A stretch of 64,000 nucleotides of DNA from assembly GCF_944321625.1 (NCBI RefSeq), contig NZ_CALUMA010000107.1, forward strand, positions 1 to 64,000, given 5' to 3'. The notes below the pieces were generated by a model that was not told where the DNA came from, made no database searches, and was given only the letters and a program-made list of their open reading frames with translations. The position numbers and the translations under genes are program-made. This document shows, piece by piece, positions 25,361 through 34,075 of this stretch (positions are counted from its first letter, which is position 1; the number at the start of each line of letters is the position of its first letter). This DNA is from an uncultured Slackia sp. Lineage in GTDB: Bacteria; Actinomycetota; Coriobacteriia; Coriobacteriales; Eggerthellaceae.

Positions 25361-26596
25361 CTATCCGATCAGAGTTTTCTCCTGGCGGATGGTGCCCGCC
25401 TCATAGAGGGCGGCGATTTCATCATCGCTCACGCCCAGGCCATGCAAGATTTCTTCGTTGTGCTGACCCACCAGCGGCATGCCGCGGCCGATCTTGCCGG
25501 GGTTGTTCTTGAGCTTGGGAATTACGTTGACGCCTCGGATCTCGTCATCGTCGTAAGCGTTCTTCCACGAGGTGAACGTCTCGCGTGCTTTGTAGTGCGG
25601 GTCGGCGTCGCAGTCGGCGAAGGTGTAGATGCGGCTGCAGGGCACGCCCGCGCCCAGCAAGATCTCTTCAGCCTCGGCGCCGGTGTGCTCGGCGAAGAAC
25701 CCCGCCAGCTTCTCCTCTAGAATGTCGCCGGCGGGCGTACCCATAGCGCACAGGCCCATGCCGTCGTAGAAGGGCTCCTGGTTGATGTCGATGCCAAGCG
25801 TCTTGAGGGCGTTGCGCACCACGCCCGCGCCCAGGATCAGGATGTACAGGGGCACGCCGTCCTTGCAGGTGTAAGCGCCGTAGCCGGCGGAGCTAGTGGA
25901 GTGCGAGCCCTCACGCACCGGCAGACCGCCGGTGTTCAGGTAGTTCATCACGTAGAAACCGGACACGCGAATCATCGCTTCGTATTGGGCGATGTCGATG
26001 CTCTCTCCCTTGCCGGTTTCCTTGGCGCGATGCAGCGCGGCCAGGCCGCCCACGATGCCGAACAGGCCGGTGAAGTAGTCAGAGGGCTGCGGGAACGCGG
26101 GGATGGGCAGGCGATCGGGGAAGCCGTTCATCTCCATGTAGCCGGAGAACGCCTGGCCGATGCCGTCGAAGCTGGCGCGGGTTACGTATTCGGGCACGCC
26201 GGTCTGGCCGAAGCCGGAGATGTGCACGATGACCAGGGCGGGGTTAACCTCCCACAGCGTCTCGTCGGACATGTCCCACTTTTCCATCTGACCGCCGCGG
26301 AAGCCCTCGACCAGCATGTCAGCCTCTTTGACCAGCTCGAAGAACAGCTCGCGGCCGCGGCCCTTGCGCACATCCATGCACAGGGAGCGCGAGTTGCGGC
26401 GGTCCATCTGGGTGCCCCAGCCGCCGAGCGCCGGGTTCGGGCGCGAGGTGTCGCGGCCCTTGGGATTCTCAATGCCGATGACGTCGGCGCCCAAGTCGCC
26501 GAGCATCGCGCAGGCGAACGGTCCGGCGATTGCCTGGGAAAGGTTCAAAACCTTGACTCCCTGAAGTGGGCCGAACGGGGTGAATTCTTCTGCCAT
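25361..26596 (-). CDS. Class III CoA-transferase 1 (CaiB/BaiF family)
   Basis: 411 residues from MAEEFTPFGPLQGVKVLNLSQAIAGPFACAMLGDLGADVIGIE, the family's opening, with the catalytic aspartate in ASFDGIGQAFSGY (D144) and the late motif YDDDEIRGVNVIPKLKNNPGK. Class III enzymes move CoA between carboxylic acids through an aspartyl-CoA intermediate. Two further paralogues lie at 29462 and 31046. An AAAGG box precedes the ATG, and a sigma-54 promoter lies 80 bases upstream on the same strand. A restriction-modification gene sits directly behind that promoter. Confidence 0.92.
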   Translation of the reverse strand: MAEEFTPFGPLQGVKVLNLSQAIAGPFACAMLGDLGADVIGIENPKGRDTSRPNPALGGWGTQMDRRNSRSLCMDVRKGRGRELFFELVKEADMLVEGFRGGQMEKWDMSDETLWEVNPALVIVHISGFGQTGVPEYVTRASFDGIGQAFSGYMEMNGFPDRLPIPAFPQPSDYFTGLFGIVGGLAALHRAKETGKGESIDIAQYEAMIRVSGFYVMNYLNTGGLPVREGSHSTSSAGYGAYTCKDGVPLYILILGAGVVRNALKTLGIDINQEPFYDGMGLCAMGTPAGDILEEKLAGFFAEHTGAEAEEILLGAGVPCSRIYTFADCDADPHYKARETFTSWKNAYDDDEIRGVNVIPKLKNNPGKIGRGMPLVGQHNEEILHGLGVSDDEIAALYEAGTIRQEKTLIG

Positions 26597-26675
26597 ACGT
26601 ATCACGCCTTTCGTTTCGTGGTTTCGGCTGAGGGTCGATGGAGGGGCTTCCTCAGTCCACTTCCATATGCCTAAA

Positions 26676-26691
26676 AGCAAAAAGCGTGCCC
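26676..26691 (-). promoter_or_regulatory. Sigma-54 promoter of CoA-transferase 1
   Basis: Reads GGGCACGCTTTTTGCT, matching TGGCACG-N4-TTGCW except the first T, with the required 10 bases between GG and GC. Expected transcript leader about 70 bases. Confidence 0.8.
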
Positions 26692-26705
26692 AGCAGAACG
26701 GACCA

Positions 26706-29201
26706 TTAAAGCGAGATGATCGTCTCGTTAAGCTCCTTCTGAATTGCGGCGAGGGTTGTAAAGTATTTTTTGTACGGACTGGAGACGCTTTGAGCGAGCT
26801 TTTCATCGTCCGTGTAAGGTATTTCAATAAGTCGATATCTGTTTCCAAGGTCTTCACGATTCGTTTGCATGAAAACGACGCGTCCCCATTGCTTTTTCAC
26901 GTCATCAAGACCAAGTGCCCAAAAAAGGAAGAACGGATCGATTGGCGCATCGGGGCTTACAGAAATCATGAGGACTTCTTTTGTGAAAACCGATTGCTCC
27001 TGGCCGGGCATGATCATGCAAGGCTCCCCGATATTTTTTGATGCACGTGCGGGAGTGACAATTGTCCAGGGTGTCACGCCGCTATCGTTTCCTTTCCAGA
27101 AACGGCGTGCCACCTCAATAGAAACCATGTTCGTGCGGTTGGGGTTGACTTTGCCCGCTCGCAAATCTACTACTTTGATATAGGGAATGTTTCCTTTTCT
27201 TACATCCGCCGAAGGACTACCGTGTCCTCCGCGAATCGATATGATGCCTTCGTCCATAAGGTCGCCAAGTGACTTTGTGGTGAATCCCTCGAGCTTCAGG
27301 GCTACTTTTGACTTCAGAACGGATTCCGCCTGATTTCCTGAAAACGTTGGAACGGCAATGAAAGAAGTCGCCATCGGTTCGAGAGGTACGTAGCCCGAAG
27401 TCGGGGTGTTTTTGCCGGCAAGCAATGCTCGAACGTCCTCCATGGCCACATCGTCAATTTCAGATGTGCGTTGGCCTTCATCGTTTACGACGAACAGATC
27501 GAGTCCGTCTTTGTTGAGCCCGATAGTGGGCGCGCAGGACACCCAAACATAGCCGTCGCGGAACCATGACGGGGTAGGAACTTTCGGGCCGTTCCCTCGC
27601 TTTTCGAAGACATAGAAGTTCGTTTTCGCACGGCAAAATCCCTGGAATGCTTCCATTGCTATATTGAGAGCGCCGCGGAGAATGAAATGCTTGTCCATCC
27701 ACTCTCTGAACCAGGAGTATGACTTAGAGAAGAAGTATGTTTCAGGCAAAACTATGCCGAGCCTTCCTCCGTTTTGAAGCATATGCCACGCGCGCTCAAC
27801 GAATGCTATTCCCAGCTCTGTTGTGGGGGCGTAATCTTGTGCCGGCAATCCGCTGGGGGAATGTTTGCAGATCTCTAGTTTCGATGCCTTGGCATCCGCT
27901 GCGCTTATAACGAGGTTCTGCCCAAAGGGGGGATTGGTGAGTATCGCCGTATATCTTTCGGCTCCTAAAATTGACTTCAACTCGCTCGCTTCGCCGGTCC
28001 ATTTCGACTCGCGCAGGGAATCGCCATGGCGGGCATTTGTCGATCCATCGCCGATGCCTACCATGAGCGCGCGAGTCAGCTTGATATTGGTTTTGTCTCT
28101 GTCGACGCCGAACAGTTTGTAATGTGCCCATTGGGAAACCGCCTTGCTATCGGCTCCGGCTTCCGAGACCTTCATCAATGCTGCCGAGAGAAAGCCGCCG
28201 GTTCCGCACGCTGGGTCGATGATCGAATCCCGGTGGGTAATATCCATCATGGCAACGCCTGCCTCGATGACGCGAATCGGCGTATAGTACTGTCCGTCGC
28301 CCAGTTTAAGCGTAGCATCGCGGAACACCTGAAATGCTATCGAGAGAGCGTCAGGCGCCATTGCTCCGATGTTCATGAATTGTAGGCGAAGCACTATTTC
28401 TTGAATCGTGTCCTCATCAAAAACGATTTCGTCGGGTTCCTCTTCCGCGAAGAGCGACGGGTGTTCGATTTTAAATGCTTTGAAGAACCTGTTTATCACT
28501 TCACGTGTGCGTTCGGGGGTGTCGTTGAGCTGGAAAGCGAGGGGGTAAGACTGATCCCATTGGCCCGCACGATCCGAATCAAGTTTGACGAGCAGGACGT
28601 TCGATATCTGACTAAGTTGGTCTTCTCGCCTGGTTGACTTGGTGTCTCGAGAAGTGATTGATCCGAGCAATGACAAAAACGCATTCTTCAGCTCTTTTAC
28701 AGAAGGGATATGGAGGTCGGCGTATGTAATACGTTGCTCATCGGCGAGAATAATATTCTCATCGGGTTTGGGAAGCGCTGTTCCTGCGACCACTTTAAAA
28801 CTTCCTGCGGTGGGAAGTTTGTAAACGCGCACGAATTCCGTCCCATTAGTCCATATTCCCAATCGGGCATGAGGCTCTAGCCCGAGATATATCTTCAACT
28901 GACTAATTCCGTGCTCCATTGAGGGCTCTTTACACTCGATGAGCGCGATGACGTGTTCGTAGTCGCCGACATAATCGGCGTCGTCGAAAAGAGCTATATC
29001 TGCCGGGTATCCTTTGAAGCGGTGCTTCGCTTCGCGCTTTGCTGCTTCAGAAGGTGTTTTAGGGATGCGCCATTCCGTTTCGTCTGAATCGGGGGACGGA
29101 CAGATGATCTGTGCGCGATTCCAGCCCATCTCGATGAGCGATTGGAGCACGGGTAGTCGGGTCAGATGGTGCTCTTTGAAAGAATCCGATTCGTATGCCA
29201 T
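26706..29201 (-). CDS. Single-chain restriction-modification enzyme (nuclease-HsdM-specificity fusion)
   Basis: 831 residues in three parts. Residues ~1-150 are a HSDR_N-like nuclease module with PD-(D/E)xK features (PADIALF, D68; LIECKE, E89 and K91). Residues ~200-600 are a type I-like N6-adenine methylase: DGQYYTPIRVIEAGVAMM, SAM motif DPACGTGGF (329-337) and catalytic NPPF (423-426). From ~640 a single HsdS-like target-recognition domain follows. Nuclease, methylase and recognition in one chain is the type IIG layout. No separate subunits or controller gene are present. Base composition is clearly lower in GC than in its neighbours, suggesting transfer. It lies between two CoA-transferase genes, ending 15 bases from a sigma-54 promoter. 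Confidence 0.87.
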   Translation of the reverse strand: MAYESDSFKEHHLTRLPVLQSLIEMGWNRAQIICPSPDSDETEWRIPKTPSEAAKREAKHRFKGYPADIALFDDADYVGDYEHVIALIECKEPSMEHGISQLKIYLGLEPHARLGIWTNGTEFVRVYKLPTAGSFKVVAGTALPKPDENIILADEQRITYADLHIPSVKELKNAFLSLLGSITSRDTKSTRREDQLSQISNVLLVKLDSDRAGQWDQSYPLAFQLNDTPERTREVINRFFKAFKIEHPSLFAEEEPDEIVFDEDTIQEIVLRLQFMNIGAMAPDALSIAFQVFRDATLKLGDGQYYTPIRVIEAGVAMMDITHRDSIIDPACGTGGFLSAALMKVSEAGADSKAVSQWAHYKLFGVDRDKTNIKLTRALMVGIGDGSTNARHGDSLRESKWTGEASELKSILGAERYTAILTNPPFGQNLVISAADAKASKLEICKHSPSGLPAQDYAPTTELGIAFVERAWHMLQNGGRLGIVLPETYFFSKSYSWFREWMDKHFILRGALNIAMEAFQGFCRAKTNFYVFEKRGNGPKVPTPSWFRDGYVWVSCAPTIGLNKDGLDLFVVNDEGQRTSEIDDVAMEDVRALLAGKNTPTSGYVPLEPMATSFIAVPTFSGNQAESVLKSKVALKLEGFTTKSLGDLMDEGIISIRGGHGSPSADVRKGNIPYIKVVDLRAGKVNPNRTNMVSIEVARRFWKGNDSGVTPWTIVTPARASKNIGEPCMIMPGQEQSVFTKEVLMISVSPDAPIDPFFLFWALGLDDVKKQWGRVVFMQTNREDLGNRYRLIEIPYTDDEKLAQSVSSPYKKYFTTLAAIQKELNETIISL

Positions 29202-29241
29202 TGGGAACCTGCTCTGCTCCTTTAAGTAATACTACGAACTT

Positions 29242-29253
29242 ATGTTCTATATT
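29242..29253. promoter_or_regulatory. Inverted repeat upstream of the restriction-modification gene
   Basis: GAAC-TTAT-GTTC (near 29240-29254) lies about 40 bases before the start of the minus-strand enzyme gene, overlapping an AT-rich TACAATATAGA stretch that could be its -10 region. It could be an operator, or an activator site for the plus-strand sigma-54 promoter further on. Confidence 0.3.
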
Positions 29254-29404
29254 GTATGAATCCATAGTACCGATTCAACCGGGATCATGTCAATGATGCT
29301 GCATGTTCTGGCCGCCGAAACAATGCCAGGCGACTCTTATTCCTGCGAATGGGTTGGTACGACGAACCATGTTTTCTCTTAGCATAAAGGATACCCGTCT
29401 TTTG

Positions 29405-29420
29405 TGGCATGTTTTTTGCG
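29405..29420 (+). promoter_or_regulatory. Sigma-54 promoter of CoA-transferase 2
   Basis: TGGCATGTTTTTTGCG: -24 TGGCATG and -12 TTGC with correct spacing. The start codon lies ~43 bases downstream of the -12 element. Confidence 0.82.
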
Positions 29421-29461
29421 CACCTCTTCTTGAAAAACTGGTTTATCAAGAGAGGAGCATT

Positions 29462-30703
29462 GTGAAAACCGAAGATATTCCCCAGTTCGGCCTGTTGAGC
29501 GGCTATCGCGTGGTGATGATCGGCCTTTCGGTGGCGGGCCCGTTCGCCGGAGAGCTGTATGCCGAGCACGGCGCCGACGTCATCTGGATCGAGAATCCCA
29601 CGGTGCCCGATATGGGCCGGTTCTCGTGCCACGGCGCCAGCACCCAGCAGGACAGGCGCAACATGCGCAGCCTGGCCATGAACTATCTCAAGGGCGAAGG
29701 CCGCGAGGCGTTCCTCGAGCTCATGAAGACCACCGACGTGCTCATCGAGGCATCGGTGGGCGGGCGTTTCGACAAATGCGGTCTGTCCGATGAGGCGCTC
29801 TGGGAGGTCAACCCCGGTTTGGTGATCGCCCACATATCCGGCTTCGGCCAGACCGGCGTGCCCGAGTACGTCCGTCGCGCCAGCTATGACCCCATTGCCC
29901 AGGCATTCGGCTGCGTCATGCGCATGAACGGCCTTCCCGGGCAGCCCTCCGCGCCCGCCATGGTGTTCCCGGGCGACTATTCCTCCGCGTTCTACGCGTT
30001 CAGTATGTCGCTCGCCGCGCTGCTCAAGCGCCAGGAGACGGGCAAGGGCGAGAGCATCGACGTGGCTCAGTTCGAGACGCTCATGCGCATGCAGTCGCAG
30101 TACGCCATAGGCGGCTGGACCTACGGCGAGGAATACGTGAAAGAAGGCAGCCACAGCCTGATTTGCGCCCTATATGGCACCTATACCTGCAAGGACGGAG
30201 AAGAGGTGTACGTGCTGTTCTTGGGCCCCGGCGTGCTTAAGGTCGGGCTCCCGCTTATCGGATTGGAATACGGCAGCGAGCTGTTCCCGGAAGGGGAAGG
30301 CATCATCCCCTACGGATCGCACGCCGCCGACGTGGCCGAGGAAGCGTTCGCGAAATTCCTTTCTGAGCACACCGCTGAAGAGGTGGAAGACATTCTGGCG
30401 AACAACGGCGTGCCGTGCTCGCGTCTGATGGGCTACGCCGACGCGGCACGCAATCCGCAGTACCAGGCGCGCGGCGTCATGGAGACCTGGTCGACAGTCA
30501 ACGGCAAGAAGAAATTGACAGGTGTGAAGGTGGTGCCCGAACTCAAGAATAACCCCGGTCGCGTGTGGCGCGGTGCCCCCTGCATCGGCCAAGATAACGA
30601 GGATATTCTGCGCGAGCTCGGCTTCGATGACGAGCGCATTGCGCGCATGTACGAAGACCGCATGCTGGGCCAGCGCCCCTATGAAGGCTCGTTCGCCGAA
30701 TAG
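29462..30703 (+). CDS. Class III CoA-transferase 2 (CaiB/BaiF family)
   Basis: 413 residues beginning with a GTG codon 4 bases after AGAGGAG. The start reads MKTEDIPQFGLLSGYRVVMIGLSVAGPFAGELYAEHGADVIWIE, matching the family opening; the catalytic aspartate is D143 in ASYDPIAQAFG. It shares the FGQTGVPEYV block and KLTGVKVVPELKNNPGRVWRG end with CoA-transferase 1 and is closer to it than to CoA-transferase 3. It is transcribed alone from a sigma-54 promoter. It probably activates an acid by CoA transfer from a product of the same pathway. Confidence 0.92.
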   Translation: MKTEDIPQFGLLSGYRVVMIGLSVAGPFAGELYAEHGADVIWIENPTVPDMGRFSCHGASTQQDRRNMRSLAMNYLKGEGREAFLELMKTTDVLIEASVGGRFDKCGLSDEALWEVNPGLVIAHISGFGQTGVPEYVRRASYDPIAQAFGCVMRMNGLPGQPSAPAMVFPGDYSSAFYAFSMSLAALLKRQETGKGESIDVAQFETLMRMQSQYAIGGWTYGEEYVKEGSHSLICALYGTYTCKDGEEVYVLFLGPGVLKVGLPLIGLEYGSELFPEGEGIIPYGSHAADVAEEAFAKFLSEHTAEEVEDILANNGVPCSRLMGYADAARNPQYQARGVMETWSTVNGKKKLTGVKVVPELKNNPGRVWRGAPCIGQDNEDILRELGFDDERIARMYEDRMLGQRPYEGSFAE

Positions 30704-31045
30704 CGTCCTGCCGCAGCGTTGCGGGTTACGCGACGGAGGCCGCTATCATCGCGGCCAAAGCTCCCTCGAACTGAGTTTCATGCGGTTTCGTAGGTCTTTG
30801 CACGGCGCTGGGTCCATCTAGTTTGCGTCGCGGCGAATCCCAGCTCCATCGCTGCACTGCAATAAAGTGAACATTTTGTGAACACATTGCCTCAAACGGT
30901 GCAGATTGTTCAACGAGCGGACGAATGCCCTGGTGGTCATAGCCTGAAGCGATGCGAGAACGGGATTGGCACGGTTCTTGCTTATAGATTTTCGGACTCC
31001 TATGCGAAGGCAATCGAGGAGCCGGTAGAGTCAAGGAGGTTGTAT
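30704..31045. other. Intergenic region upstream of CoA-transferase 3
   Basis: Contains a sigma-54 promoter at 30967 and, 75-100 bases upstream of it, a direct repeat GTGAACA-ttttG-TGAACA and a TTGTTCAAC motif (about 30868-30915), at a distance suitable for an enhancer-binding protein site. No gene is supported. Confidence 0.45.
30967..30982 (+). promoter_or_regulatory. Sigma-54 promoter of CoA-transferase 3
   Basis: TGGCACGGTTCTTGCT, a full match to TGGCACG-N4-TTGCW. The start codon is 64 bases downstream. Confidence 0.88.
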
Positions 31046-32290
31046 ATGAAAGCAGCTGATATGCCCAAGTTCGGCAATCTGCAGAGCCTCAAGGTCATCA
31101 ATGCGGCATCGGTCATCGCCGGTCCGTTTGTGTGCGGCCTTTTCGCCGAGCAGGGCGCTGACGTCATCGAGCTGGAGAGCGTGATCGCCCCCGACATGTA
31201 CCGCATGTACGGCGACGCATGGTCGGCAGAGCGCCGCAACCAGCGCATGATGACGCTGAACATCCCCACCGACGAGGGCAAAGAGGTGCTGTTCCGCCTC
31301 GTCAAGGACGCCGACGTGCTGGTCGAGTCCTCCAAGGGCGGCACCTGGAAGAAGTGGGGCATCACCGATGAGGTGCTGTGGGAGCACAACCCCGCGCTCG
31401 TCATCCTTCATATCTCCGGCTTCGGCCAGACGGGCGATCCCACCTATGTGAAGAAGGCATCCTTCGATCCCATCGGACAGGCGTTCTCCGGCTATGCCAG
31501 CCTGAACGGCTTCCCGGGCACCCCTCCGTCGGTCACCAAGCCCTTCACCGGCGACTACATGACCGGCCTCATGGGCGCATGGGCCACGCTGGCCGCCGTC
31601 ATCCGCGCTCGCGAGACGGGCGAGGGCGACTCCATCGACTGCACGCAGTTCGAGTCCCTGGTGCGCGTCCAAGGCGCTACGCTCTCCGACGGCATCAACC
31701 ACGGCATCCAGCCCACCCCCATCGGCAATGAGGACTTCGTGGGCGCCTGCGCCGGCTCCCAGAAGTGCAAGGACGGCTACGTCCAGGTCGCCGTGGGCGG
31801 CAACGGTCCCGTGCGCAAGCTGGTCGAGTTCTTCGGCTTCGCCGACGACCCCGACTTCCAGCCCCTGGGCACCTATCCTTCCATCACCCGCGCCCCCGGC
31901 TGCAAGGACATCAACGATCCTTTGCCTGCCCGCGCCGCGAAGTTCCGCGCCGCGCTGGACGAGTACTGCCTGACCCACACCGTGGACGAAGTCAACGAGC
32001 AGTTCACCTCCATGGGCGTGCCCGTGTCTCCGCATATGACCTACGAGCGCATGCTGAAGGATCCTCATTACCAGGCGCGCGAGGTGTTCATCGAGTGCCA
32101 CGACGAGATCACCGACGCCGATGTGAAGCAGGTGAACCTCTTCCCGAAGTTCGCCAAGCATCCCGGCCAGATCGTCCGCGGCGGCGCGAAGTACGATGCC
32201 GATACCGCCGACATCATGGAAGAGCTCGGCTACACCCCCGAGGAAGTCGCCGCTCTGTACGAGAAGGGCGTCCTGAAGAAGGGCGAATAA
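31046..32290 (+). CDS. Class III CoA-transferase 3 (CaiB-like)
   Basis: 414 residues, MKAADMPKFGNLQSLKVINAASVIAGPFVCGLFAEQGADVIELE, with catalytic aspartate D141 in ASFDPIGQAFSGY. Among the three paralogues this one most resembles carnitine/crotonobetaine CoA-transferase CaiB in its C-terminal half (ITDADVKQVNLFPKFAKHPGQIVRGGAKY), though substrate cannot be fixed. AAGGAGG precedes the ATG at 7 bases. It is followed by a hairpin and then the sigma-54 promoter of an MFS carrier. Confidence 0.92.
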   Translation: MKAADMPKFGNLQSLKVINAASVIAGPFVCGLFAEQGADVIELESVIAPDMYRMYGDAWSAERRNQRMMTLNIPTDEGKEVLFRLVKDADVLVESSKGGTWKKWGITDEVLWEHNPALVILHISGFGQTGDPTYVKKASFDPIGQAFSGYASLNGFPGTPPSVTKPFTGDYMTGLMGAWATLAAVIRARETGEGDSIDCTQFESLVRVQGATLSDGINHGIQPTPIGNEDFVGACAGSQKCKDGYVQVAVGGNGPVRKLVEFFGFADDPDFQPLGTYPSITRAPGCKDINDPLPARAAKFRAALDEYCLTHTVDEVNEQFTSMGVPVSPHMTYERMLKDPHYQAREVFIECHDEITDADVKQVNLFPKFAKHPGQIVRGGAKYDADTADIMEELGYTPEEVAALYEKGVLKKGE

Positions 32291-32323
32291 CCCGAATCTT
32301 GAGGCGGGCATAGCGCCTGCCGA

Positions 32324-32349
32324 ACGGGGAGGCGGAGCCATCCGTCTCC
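32324..32349 (+). terminator. Hairpin after CoA-transferase 3
   Basis: GGGGAGGCGGA pairs with TCCGTCTCCCC (one G-U pair) around GCCA. No T tract follows. Confidence 0.55.
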
Positions 32350-32408
32350 CCGCCTACCTGCCATCGAGCAAAAGGAGTGCCTTCGGAGCCTGTTGCAGCA
32401 AGCTGCTT

Positions 32409-32424
32409 TGGCATGGTTTTTGCT
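32409..32424 (+). promoter_or_regulatory. Sigma-54 promoter of MFS carrier A
   Basis: TGGCATGGTTTTTGCT, consensus apart from T for C in the -24 element. The leader is long (~140 bases) and contains GC-rich inverted repeats (32468-32540). Confidence 0.87.
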
Positions 32425-32577
32425 TGTGAAATAGCGCGCCCTTTGCAGGGGGCGCGTGCGAGACTGGGGACGGGGTCACACCCGTAAAGGTCTCAAAGCT
32501 TCCTCGTCCGACGGCGGCCTTCGGGGGCGGCCGACGGAGGTGGAAGCATCTCCGGCAAGAGAGACAAGGAGTGAAAA

Positions 32578-33861
32578 ATGGGAACCACCAATGCTAAGGG
32601 CAGCAATTACGCCTGGGCAGTAGCCATTGCCTGCGTGTGCTTCTACGCTGTCCCGCTGGGCCTCATGGCAAACCACGCCGGTTTGTTCCTGACGCCTGTC
32701 ATCAATGAGTTCGGCTGGTCTCAGACCGAGGCTTCGCTGTACATGTCCATCCAGCCCTGGGTTGCTGCAGTGTGCACGCCGTTCGCCGGCAAGCTGCTGT
32801 CCAAGTACAACCCCCGCATCGTCATGACGATCGCCGCCCTCGTGTTCGGCCTCTCGTCTCTGGCCTGCGCCTGGTTCACCTCGCCCATCCAGTGGCACAT
32901 CTACGGCGTGCTCTACGGCGCGTCCGCCGCGTTCTGGATGTACATCGCCACCCCGACGATGGTCAACCGCTGGTTCGCTAAGAACAACGGCACCATCATC
33001 GGCGTCATCGGCGTGTTCGTGTCGCTGCTCGGCGCCATCATGTCCCCCATCATCGGCGGCTGGATCGCCGAGTGGGGTTGGCAGCAGACCCGTATCGTCC
33101 TGGGCATCGCTGTGACCATCATCTCCGCCGGCGGCACGCTGCTGCTGCTCCGCGAGTCCCCCGAGAAGATGGGCGTTCTGCCTTGGGGTTATGGCGAGGC
33201 TACCGAGGCCAAGCAGACCGCTGCTTCCAAGTGGGAAGTCGGTCCGGACGAGGGCTGCATGCAGAAGGACGCCATCAAGTCCCCCGCTCTGTGGATGCTC
33301 GTTCTGATGGCCGGCCTGTTCGTGCTGTCTGCTTCCTTCAACCAGCAGGCTGCCCGCTACGCCGCCGTCAACCCGCTGTTCGGTGAGAGCGGTGCCGCTG
33401 TCGGCGCTATGGCCGTGTCCGTCATCATGTACGCCTCCATCGTCGGCAAGTTCGGCCTCGGCTGGATCGCTGACCACTTCGGCGCTCGCGTCTCCGGCAT
33501 CACCGCTGGTGTGTGCGGTCTGGCTGGCGCTGCCGTCATCATGTTCTCCGGCGGCTCCGTCATGATGTTCTACGTCGGCGCTGCTCTGTTCGGTCTGGGC
33601 TACTCCGCTCTGAACATCGTTCCGCCTATGGCTTGCCGTCAGGCGTTCGGCCAGAAGGACTACGCGAACATCTACTCGATCGTCGCTACCGGTCTGAACG
33701 TTCTCTCCGGCTTCGCCGCTCTGATGTACGCGACCCTGTTCGACCTCACCGGTGGCTACCAGGCTGCCATGGTCGTCATGATGGTCTTCTACGCCCTGGT
33801 TATCCTCATGTCCATGGTCATCGTCCCGATGGGTCGCAAGCTCTGGGCCAAGGAAGCCTAG
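32578..33861 (+). CDS. MFS transporter A (OFA-type carrier)
   Basis: 427 residues, 12 transmembrane helices in two halves separated by a charged loop (~residues 200-230, EATEAKQTAASKWEVGPDEG). The opening (YAWAVAIACVCFYAVPLGLMANHAGLFLTPVINEFGWSQTEASLYMSIQ) and second-half FGLGWIADHFGARV loop match the monocarboxylate/oxalate-formate type MFS carriers. Three relatives lie in the window at 37273, 39609 and 51865. It likely imports the acid acted on by the CoA-transferases or exchanges substrate and product. A strong AAGGAG precedes the start. Confidence 0.9.
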   Translation: MGTTNAKGSNYAWAVAIACVCFYAVPLGLMANHAGLFLTPVINEFGWSQTEASLYMSIQPWVAAVCTPFAGKLLSKYNPRIVMTIAALVFGLSSLACAWFTSPIQWHIYGVLYGASAAFWMYIATPTMVNRWFAKNNGTIIGVIGVFVSLLGAIMSPIIGGWIAEWGWQQTRIVLGIAVTIISAGGTLLLLRESPEKMGVLPWGYGEATEAKQTAASKWEVGPDEGCMQKDAIKSPALWMLVLMAGLFVLSASFNQQAARYAAVNPLFGESGAAVGAMAVSVIMYASIVGKFGLGWIADHFGARVSGITAGVCGLAGAAVIMFSGGSVMMFYVGAALFGLGYSALNIVPPMACRQAFGQKDYANIYSIVATGLNVLSGFAALMYATLFDLTGGYQAAMVVMMVFYALVILMSMVIVPMGRKLWAKEA

Positions 33862-33910
33862 CATCACGCTTTCATGCACGTTCGGTCGAGGCTGCAAACT
33901 CGGCCATCCG

Positions 33911-33942
33911 CAAGCCGCTCCTTCGGGGGCGGCTTGTTTTTT
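33911..33942 (+). terminator. Terminator after MFS carrier A
   Basis: CAAGCCGCTCC pairs with GGGGCGGCTTG around a TTCG tetraloop and runs into TTTTTT. Confidence 0.9.
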
Positions 33943-34000
33943 GCCTTGGGGCTTTGGGGATGGCGGGGTGCGCTGCCATCGCGAGCAGGGCGCTCTGCGA

Positions 34001-34046
34001 AAAGACCGCGCCGCGGTGTCGTTGTCGGCATCGCGGCGCGGCCTTT
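34001..34046. terminator. Terminator after the BTAD regulator (bidirectional)
   Basis: AAAGACCGCGCCGCG and CGCGGCGCGGCCTTT form a ~14-bp stem with a 16-base loop; T-rich sequence flanks it on both strands. It lies 30 bases past the stop of the minus-strand regulator. Confidence 0.75.
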
Positions 34047-34075
34047 TTCGCCGTCGTTCAGGTGGGGAGCGTGAT

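Noticed and set aside
32476-33897. Long minus-strand frames opposite the MFS carriers (also at 37228-38535)
   Set aside because: Histidine/aspartate/glycine-rich text typical of the antisense of membrane-protein codons; the plus-strand frames have family motifs and ribosome-binding sites.
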